Below are positions 59,403-64,000 of a stretch of 64,000 bases of DNA, piece by piece (positions within the stretch are counted from its first letter, which is position 1; each line of letters opens with the position of its first letter). The notes under the pieces are model-generated. The model ran no database searches and was not told where the DNA came from. It saw only the letters and a program-made list of their open reading frames with translations. Where the stretch lies: positions 1 to 64,000 of the forward strand of contig DATCLO010000110.1 of NCBI GenBank assembly GCA_036563875.1, read 5' to 3'. The translations under genes were made by a program, and so were the position numbers. The stretch comes from ZC4RG29 sp036563875. Its GTDB lineage: Bacteria > Bacteroidota > Bacteroidia > Cytophagales > Cyclobacteriaceae.

Positions 59403-60008
59403 ATGATACGATCTGTTTTGCTTTTTGCCTTCGCTGCCCTGGTTGTTCACGTAGGGAACGGACAGGTGCTTGATCGTGCTGAAGAAAAATTCCACACTGC
59501 TTCAGCGCAGTATATCGAAAAGCAATACGATCAGGCGCTGGCTACAGTTAAAGAAGGGTTAAGGATAAAGCCGAACAGCGAGAAGCTCGAGGCGCTAAGG
59601 AAGTTGCTAGAACAGGAAAAGAAGAACGAGCAACAACGACAGAATCAGGAAAAACAAAAACAGGATAAGGAGAAGCAAGATCAGAAGCAGGACCAGAAAG
59701 ACCAGCAACAGCAAGATCAGCAGGACAACTCCGACGAAAAGAAACAGGACGAGAAGGATAAGAAAGACGAGGAAAGCGAAAAGAAGACTGACAAGGAGCA
59801 ACAGGACGAGCCTTCAGACCCTGAGGAGGAAAAAGAACAGAAGAATGACGAAAAACCTGCACCCTCTCAGCGTCTTGAAGACTTGAGGATGTCCGAAGAA
59901 AAAGCCCGAATGATCCTGGAAGCCATGAAGAACCAGGAATTGCAATACCTGCAACAAAAGAAACGCAAGGCCACACAACCCAGAGATAGGACAAAACCCG
60001 ACTGGTAG
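59403..60008 (+). CDS. BatC-like TPR protein with KEQD-rich coiled region
   Basis: A 201-residue exported protein: signal (SVLLFAFAALVVHVGNGQ), a short TPR-like part (EEKFHTASAQYIEKQYDQALATVKEGLRI), then about 90 residues of almost only K, E, Q and D, and a conserved end (LEDLRMSEEKARMILEAMKNQE and QYLQQKKRK) that matches the tail of Bacteroidota BatC proteins. The charged stretch is a predicted coiled or disordered linker. Third gene of the VWA-TPR-BatC unit. A leucine-rich frame on the minus strand here is only the mirror of the acidic repeat. Confidence 0.8.
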   Translation: MIRSVLLFAFAALVVHVGNGQVLDRAEEKFHTASAQYIEKQYDQALATVKEGLRIKPNSEKLEALRKLLEQEKKNEQQRQNQEKQKQDKEKQDQKQDQKDQQQQDQQDNSDEKKQDEKDKKDEESEKKTDKEQQDEPSDPEEEKEQKNDEKPAPSQRLEDLRMSEEKARMILEAMKNQELQYLQQKKRKATQPRDRTKPDW

Positions 60009-60016
60009 GAGAACAG

Positions 60017-60088
60017 TGTGAGAGCGAGAGTGAGTGCGAAAGTACTCGATGGGTAGCGTAACATCAACACATCAACACATCAACACAA
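60017..60088. repeat. GTGAGAGCGAGAG tract plus ACATCAAC leader repeat
   Basis: A short purine-rich tract (GTGTGAGAGCGAGAGTGAGT, the opposite-strand look of the tract at 13640) is followed by GTACTCGATGGGTAGCGTA and three ACATCAAC units (60062-60085). The unit again ends just before a gene start (GTG at 60100). Compared with the copies at 19906 and 52989 the middle section is shortened. Confidence 0.6.
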
Positions 60089-60099
60089 ACCCCAAGGAC

Positions 60100-61278
60100 G
60101 TGAACGAAGTAGTAATTCTCTCCGCCGTACGGACTCCGATTGGGAGTTATGGCGGCAGCCTATCTTCCTTATCCGCTGTTCAGCTGGGCAGCATCGCTGT
60201 GAAGGCAGCGCTCAAGCGAGCCGGCGTCGAACCTGGACTTGTTGACGAGTTGTACTTCGGGAATGTGATCTCCGCTGGTCTGGGGCAGGCCCCGGCTACG
60301 CAAGTTGCTTCGGGCGCGGGCTTGGGATTTGGGGTTCCCTGCACGCTCGTTAACAAGGTTTGCGCTTCAGGCATGAAAGCCATAATGCTGGGTGCACAAT
60401 CCATCATGACCGGCCAAAACGACGTGGTTGTCGCGGGCGGCACGGAAAGCATGAGCAACATCCCTTTTTATCTTCTCAAGGCGCGTTTTGGATACCGATA
60501 CGGAAACGGTGAGTTGATCGACGGCCTTCAGCACGACGGGCTGATGGACGCATACGATCGTTGTGCCATGGGCGTTTGCGCCGACAACACAGCCCGGGAG
60601 ATGTCGATTTCGAGAGAAGATCAGGATGCTTATGCAATCGCTTCGTATCAGCGTGCTGCAGCGGCATGGTCGTCGGGAAAGTTCGCTGATGAGGTGATTC
60701 CTGTTGAAATCAAAGACCGCAAGGGCAACGCGGTGTCCGTCGCTGAAGACGAAGAATTCAAGAACGTAAACTTCGACAAGATACCGTCACTCAAGCCTGC
60801 GTTCAGCAAGGATGGAACTGTCACGGCTGCCAATGCTTCCACGCTCAACGATGGCGCGTGCGCACTGGTACTGATGAGCAGACAGAAAGCGCTCGAACTG
60901 AAGCTCGCTCCTCTCGCCAGGATACGCGGCTTTGCAGACGCGGCGCAGGAACCCTTGTGGTTCACCACTACACCGGCGCTTGCCATTCCAAAAGCGCTGA
61001 AGCGTGCGGAAGTCGAGGCATCAAAAGTGGACTTTTACGAAATTAACGAGGCGTTTGCTGCGGTGGCACTCGCGAACAACAAGCTACTGGGGCTTTCAGC
61101 TGATCGGGTTAACGTCAATGGTGGAGCTGTGGCCCTCGGCCATCCGCTCGGCGCATCCGGCGCGCGCATCGTAACAACACTCATCAACGTGCTCCGGCAA
61201 AACAATGCATCGATAGGCGCGGCGGGCATTTGCAATGGCGGCGGCGGGGCATCCGCCATCGTCATTGAGCGACTCTGA
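60100..61278 (+). CDS. Acetyl-CoA C-acyltransferase (thiolase)
   Basis: A 392-residue type II thiolase. The opening EVVILSAVRTPIGSYGGSLS, the nucleophile Cys88 in NKVCASGMKAIML, the NEAFA region (EINEAFAAVALANN), the GHPLGASGARI histidine loop and the second catalytic cysteine in ICNGGGGASA are all present. It condenses or cleaves acetyl-CoA units in ketone/fatty acid or isoprenoid routes. I chose the GTG at 60100: the frame is open to 60034 but those residues (THQHINT) come from the ACATCAAC repeat. It is preceded by the Bat-like unit but has its own leader repeat. Confidence 0.94.
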   Translation: MNEVVILSAVRTPIGSYGGSLSSLSAVQLGSIAVKAALKRAGVEPGLVDELYFGNVISAGLGQAPATQVASGAGLGFGVPCTLVNKVCASGMKAIMLGAQSIMTGQNDVVVAGGTESMSNIPFYLLKARFGYRYGNGELIDGLQHDGLMDAYDRCAMGVCADNTAREMSISREDQDAYAIASYQRAAAAWSSGKFADEVIPVEIKDRKGNAVSVAEDEEFKNVNFDKIPSLKPAFSKDGTVTAANASTLNDGACALVLMSRQKALELKLAPLARIRGFADAAQEPLWFTTTPALAIPKALKRAEVEASKVDFYEINEAFAAVALANNKLLGLSADRVNVNGGAVALGHPLGASGARIVTTLINVLRQNNASIGAAGICNGGGGASAIVIERL

Positions 61279-61344
61279 CATTCGTACAACAATCTGCGTT
61301 TGGATTCGTTATGGTTAGTCCTTATCGTCGTACAGTATTTTTTT

Positions 61345-62664
61345 ATGACAAGACTTAGCCTGACTTTGCTTTTGGTAATTGCCGTTTTTTCTGCAACGGC
61401 CCAGCGTGAAGTGCGGACGTACTATGATCCCGCGAAACAGCATCTCCAGGAAATTTATTATGTGGAAGCCGACAATGAGACGTTTACGGGTCCCTACAAG
61501 CGATTCTATGAAAGCGGCGGAATCATGGTGGAGGGATTTTTCGAGGGCGGATTGAAGAATGGAATTTTTGTCGAGTACTACGAAAACGGTCAGCGTGCAC
61601 GCGAGTTGACCTACGTCGATGGCGTTCGCGAAGGGCCGGTGCAAGTGTTCAGCGAAGATGGGAAGCCAGTGCAGCAAGCGTACTATCGCAATGATGTGCT
61701 CACTGATTCGGTTCAGCTGTATTTCGGCGACGGCTCTGTGAAGGGCACAGCGTTCTTTTCAGGTGGCAAACCTGAAGGACCAGTGAAGGAATACTATCCT
61801 GACGGGAGCATTAAGAAGCTGATGCACTATGCGAAGGGAAAGCCGAACGGTGTCGCGTTAACATACTATCCAAATGGAAAGGTGGAGACCGAGGCGTTTC
61901 TTCGTGATGGCGTTATTACAGGTTATTACAAAACGTACTACGACAACGGCCAGCTTGAAACCATATCCACCATGGAAGATGGCACCAAGCATGGTCGGTT
62001 CAGAAGTTATGATCGGGACGGCAATCTACTTGTCGAAGGCGGGTTTGTCGACGGCAAGCTGCACGGTCCCAATACCGGATACTATCCTGATGGGAGCATT
62101 CGACATCGCTTTACTTACAAGGAAGGACAAAAGACTGGCGCAAACTTCGAGTACTATCCTGATGGCACTGTGAAAGTCAAAGAACAGGTAGCGCTTAACG
62201 GCCAGGACAGAACCATTGAGGAATTCAATGAGAAGGGCGCCAGGATGGCGGAGAAAAAATTCAGGAACGCTGTGCCCAACGGTACGTGGACGTTCTACTT
62301 TGAAGACGGCAAGACACCCAGGATAAAAGAAACCTACTCTAACGGTAAGCTTACGGGCGAACGGTACGAATACTTTCCGGGAGGCACGATTAGTAAAATT
62401 GCAATGTACAAATTTGGCTTGCTGGCCGGTCCCTATAAGACCTACTACGAAAGCGGAACGCTCGCTTCAACTGTTGAATACCGAAACAACCGAAAAGCTG
62501 GACCGTTTGTGTCGTATCACCCTAATGGAAAAGTTAAAGAAGAGGGACAGTTTGTTGCCGACAAGCAACACAATGAATGGAAGGAGTACGACGATTCAGG
62601 AAAGCTGATTAAAACTGTTGTGTACAGAGCTGGTAATATTGTCGAAGAGAAAGTGGTGAATTAA
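61345..62664 (+). CDS. MORN/YwqK-like repeat protein, secreted
   Basis: A 439-residue protein with a signal peptide (LSLTLLLVIAVFSATAQ) followed by about 16 repeats of ~23 residues with the pattern Y-x-x-G-x-x-x-x-x-x-x-Y-x-x-G-x-x-x-G (FYESGGIMVEGFFEGGLKNG, YYPDGSIKKLMHYAKGKPNG, YYPDGTVKVKE). This is the MORN-repeat/YwqK family; the antitoxin label sometimes given is not supported by any toxin partner here. Probably an extracellular or periplasmic beta-sheet protein of unknown role. I chose the ATG at 61345 because it gives a clean signal peptide. Confidence 0.82.
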   Translation: MTRLSLTLLLVIAVFSATAQREVRTYYDPAKQHLQEIYYVEADNETFTGPYKRFYESGGIMVEGFFEGGLKNGIFVEYYENGQRARELTYVDGVREGPVQVFSEDGKPVQQAYYRNDVLTDSVQLYFGDGSVKGTAFFSGGKPEGPVKEYYPDGSIKKLMHYAKGKPNGVALTYYPNGKVETEAFLRDGVITGYYKTYYDNGQLETISTMEDGTKHGRFRSYDRDGNLLVEGGFVDGKLHGPNTGYYPDGSIRHRFTYKEGQKTGANFEYYPDGTVKVKEQVALNGQDRTIEEFNEKGARMAEKKFRNAVPNGTWTFYFEDGKTPRIKETYSNGKLTGERYEYFPGGTISKIAMYKFGLLAGPYKTYYESGTLASTVEYRNNRKAGPFVSYHPNGKVKEEGQFVADKQHNEWKEYDDSGKLIKTVVYRAGNIVEEKVVN

Positions 62665-62668
62665 AGCG

Positions 62669-63364
62669 TCAGGAGATCGATACACTTGCCGATCGAAAAT
62701 CTTCGCGAACGTAGATCAGCAGACAACGGATAAAAAGGATCAGCCCGCCCATCTCTAGCGTTTCCTCGAGTGTTGCTACCAGGGCATAGCGGATGTCCAG
62801 GATGCCATTCGACATCAGATAAGAACCGAGCATTTCGCAGCCTATGGCACCTGTTACATACACGGCGCCAGATAAAGCCATGCCTGTCATAAGGTCAAAC
62901 TTCAGCTTTCTAAGTGAGGGCACGAGAAAGATAGCGAGTAAGCCTGCTCCTATGCCATACACGATGACCCAGGCATTTGCAAAAACGCCCTTTCCTCCAA
63001 TACCCATATACCTTGGAAGGAACTTTACGAAAAATTCGTGAACCGATGCACTCTCGTCAAGGGACAAGAAGAGGAATGTCAACGAAAGAATCAGCCACAT
63101 TAATTTTGGCTCGGTAACTTCATCCACCAGCCGATAGATCAGACCTGTAATAACACTGGCGATGAGGAGAAGTAGCGAATTGAAATATGTGGGCAGGTTC
63201 TGTTCGTTATCGATGTAGAGCTTATTGAATACTCTGTCAAATAGATCGTGCTCAATACCAAATTGGTAGCGTAACAGCACAACAAGTAGGTTAAGGACAA
63301 TTATCACTGCCCATGCTATGGTAAGCACCCGCAGCACGAGGCTGCTATTGATGGTCAAACGCAT
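62669..63364 (-). CDS. Polytopic membrane protein of unknown function
   Basis: A 231-residue protein with about six hydrophobic helices: LRVLTIAWAVIIVLNLLVVLL, LLLLIASVITGLIYRLV, LMWLILSLTFLFLSLDESASV, ANAWVIVYGIGAGLLAIFLV, LSGAVYVTGAIGCEM and a last one near LILFIRCLLIYV. The conserved-looking DESASVHEFF between helices 3 and 4 and ETLEMGG before the last helix contain buried acidic residues. I do not recognise the family. The ATG at 63364 is used; the longer frame starts in non-coding DNA. It is convergent with the MORN-repeat gene (4-nt gap) and divergent from purC. Confidence 0.65.
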   Translation of the reverse strand: MRLTINSSLVLRVLTIAWAVIIVLNLLVVLLRYQFGIEHDLFDRVFNKLYIDNEQNLPTYFNSLLLLIASVITGLIYRLVDEVTEPKLMWLILSLTFLFLSLDESASVHEFFVKFLPRYMGIGGKGVFANAWVIVYGIGAGLLAIFLVPSLRKLKFDLMTGMALSGAVYVTGAIGCEMLGSYLMSNGILDIRYALVATLEETLEMGGLILFIRCLLIYVREDFRSASVSIS

Positions 63365-63520
63365 GGTTAGGTTCTGGATGGTAAAACCCCGACAAATTAT
63401 ACAACTCAACAGGATTGAGCCTCAGATGCTCATAAAAATCTTTAAACTCTTGTAATGTTTGTAACACAATCGCAGAAAACGAAGGCAAAATTTTGCATTT
63501 TGCAGGGGAAAGCCTGAGTC

Positions 63521-64000
63521 ATGGATACAGTAGACGCCATTGGTCAAACCAATTTCAGCTTTGACGGACAGACCGGATTTTACAGGGGGAAGGTGCGTGA
63601 CGTATACTATTTCGGAGACCTGATGGCGATGGTTGCCACCGACAGGATTTCCGCCTTTGATGTCATCCTGCCCCGCGCAATTCCTGATAAGGGACGAGTA
63701 TTAAACCTTATCGCTGCACGCAACCTCGAAGCAACACGGGATGTGGTACCAAATTGGGTGATCGAAAGCCCGGATCCCAATGTAACGATCGGCTATAAGT
63801 GCGAACCCTTTGCCGTGGAGATGGTGGTACGTGGCTACCTCGCCGGCCATGCGTGGAGGGAATATCGCGCTGGGAAACGGATGCTCTGCGGCGTCCCGCT
63901 GCCGGACGGACTAAAGGAAAATGACCCGCTACCCCACCCGATCATCACACCCACGACGAAGGCGAAGACAGGACATGATGAAGACATTTCAAGGGATGAA
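63521..64000 (+). CDS. purC: Phosphoribosylaminoimidazole-succinocarboxamide synthase, N-terminal part
   Basis: The first 160 residues of SAICAR synthase, truncated by the right edge of the window. DGQTGFYRGKVRDVYYFGD is the ATP-binding start (G-K-V-R-D), followed by VATDRISAFDVILPRAIPDKG, EMVVRGYLAGHAWREY and PIITPTTKAKTGHDEDIS, all family signatures. The enzyme joins aspartate to CAIR in purine synthesis. Start ATG at 63521. The 157-nt gap upstream separates it from the divergent membrane protein gene. Confidence 0.94.
   Translation, partial: MDTVDAIGQTNFSFDGQTGFYRGKVRDVYYFGDLMAMVATDRISAFDVILPRAIPDKGRVLNLIAARNLEATRDVVPNWVIESPDPNVTIGYKCEPFAVEMVVRGYLAGHAWREYRAGKRMLCGVPLPDGLKENDPLPHPIITPTTKAKTGHDEDISRDE

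Noticed and set aside
59607..59801. Leucine/valine-rich apparent membrane peptide on the minus strand
   Set aside because: It mirrors the K/E/Q/D-rich linker of the BatC-like gene, whose complement encodes L, V, F and I by codon symmetry.
61345..62664. Toxin-antitoxin system suggested by the YwqK family name
   Set aside because: The protein is secreted and composed of MORN-like repeats, with no toxin gene adjacent.

Overview
This window looks like chromosomal DNA from a free-living Bacteroidota bacterium, most likely a soil- or plant-polymer-degrading member of the Cytophagales (Chryseolinea/Ohtaekwangia type). That placement is inferred from gene content: a SusC/SusD pair with an ECF sigma factor and FecR anti-sigma factor, a second SusC fragment at the left edge, many lipoprotein or Tat-exported carbohydrate enzymes, a BatA/B-BatC aerotolerance fragment, and a signal peptidase I remnant of Bacteroidota type. 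No rRNA, tRNA, CRISPR array, transposase or phage gene was found. Coding density is high, and most non-coding DNA is filled by a few dispersed repeat families.

Layout. 0-7 kb: SusC-like fragment and divergent TetR regulator, a small membrane protein, a phosphodiesterase-type lipoprotein, an SRPBCC protein between two copies of a ~200 bp repeat, an internally deleted lepB, then a minus-strand run yeiH-type transporter, Bcp peroxidase and FAD oxidoreductase. 7-17 kb: a hemicellulose/amino-sugar block with a periplasmic sugar isomerase-like lipoprotein, CE15 glucuronoyl esterase, GH18 chitinase coupled to a NagX-like membrane acetyltransferase, a large TIM-barrel lipoprotein, xylose isomerase and xylulokinase. 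17-20 kb: methyltransferase, small conserved protein, GNAT, Gfo/Idh/MocA oxidoreductase. 20-28 kb: redox-cofactor block, with pncB-pncA-GMC on the minus strand and rpiB-gnd-zwf-pgl on the plus strand. 28-39 kb: periplasmic oxidation block with a second GMC oxidoreductase, a gluconate-dehydrogenase subunit 3-like partner and a Tat-exported Gfo/Idh/MocA protein, facing a sulfatase and GH116 glucosidase and followed by a CRTAC1/UnbV repeat lipoprotein. 39-48 kb: GntR/LacI-type regulator and the sigma-FecR-SusC-SusD locus. 48-57 kb: ChbG/YdjC deacetylase, SMR exporter, response regulator, an L-fucose-type oxidative operon, and a GH53 galactanase with a GH5-like enzyme. 57-64 kb: GNAT, BatA/B-TPR-BatC, thiolase, a MORN/YwqK-like repeat protein, a membrane protein, and the start of purC.

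How the genes fit together. The theme is capture and periplasmic breakdown of plant or microbial glycans (xylan, galactan/arabinogalactan, chitin, sulfated or fucosylated sugars), with xylose and fucose feeding central metabolism, and the oxidative pentose phosphate and NAD salvage genes nearby. The most distinctive biochemical idea is a periplasmic FAD sugar-oxidation system: two GMC enzymes, each with a C-x5-C-x3-C-P motif like the 3Fe-4S site of FAD glucose dehydrogenases, one Tat-lipoprotein partner, and Gfo/Idh/MocA and isomerase-like proteins that could process keto-sugars. The most distinctive DNA-level features are the repeat families: a leader element ending at or near start codons, long CTATGTG hairpins at gene 3' ends, and a 28-bp palindrome present twice downstream of stop codons.
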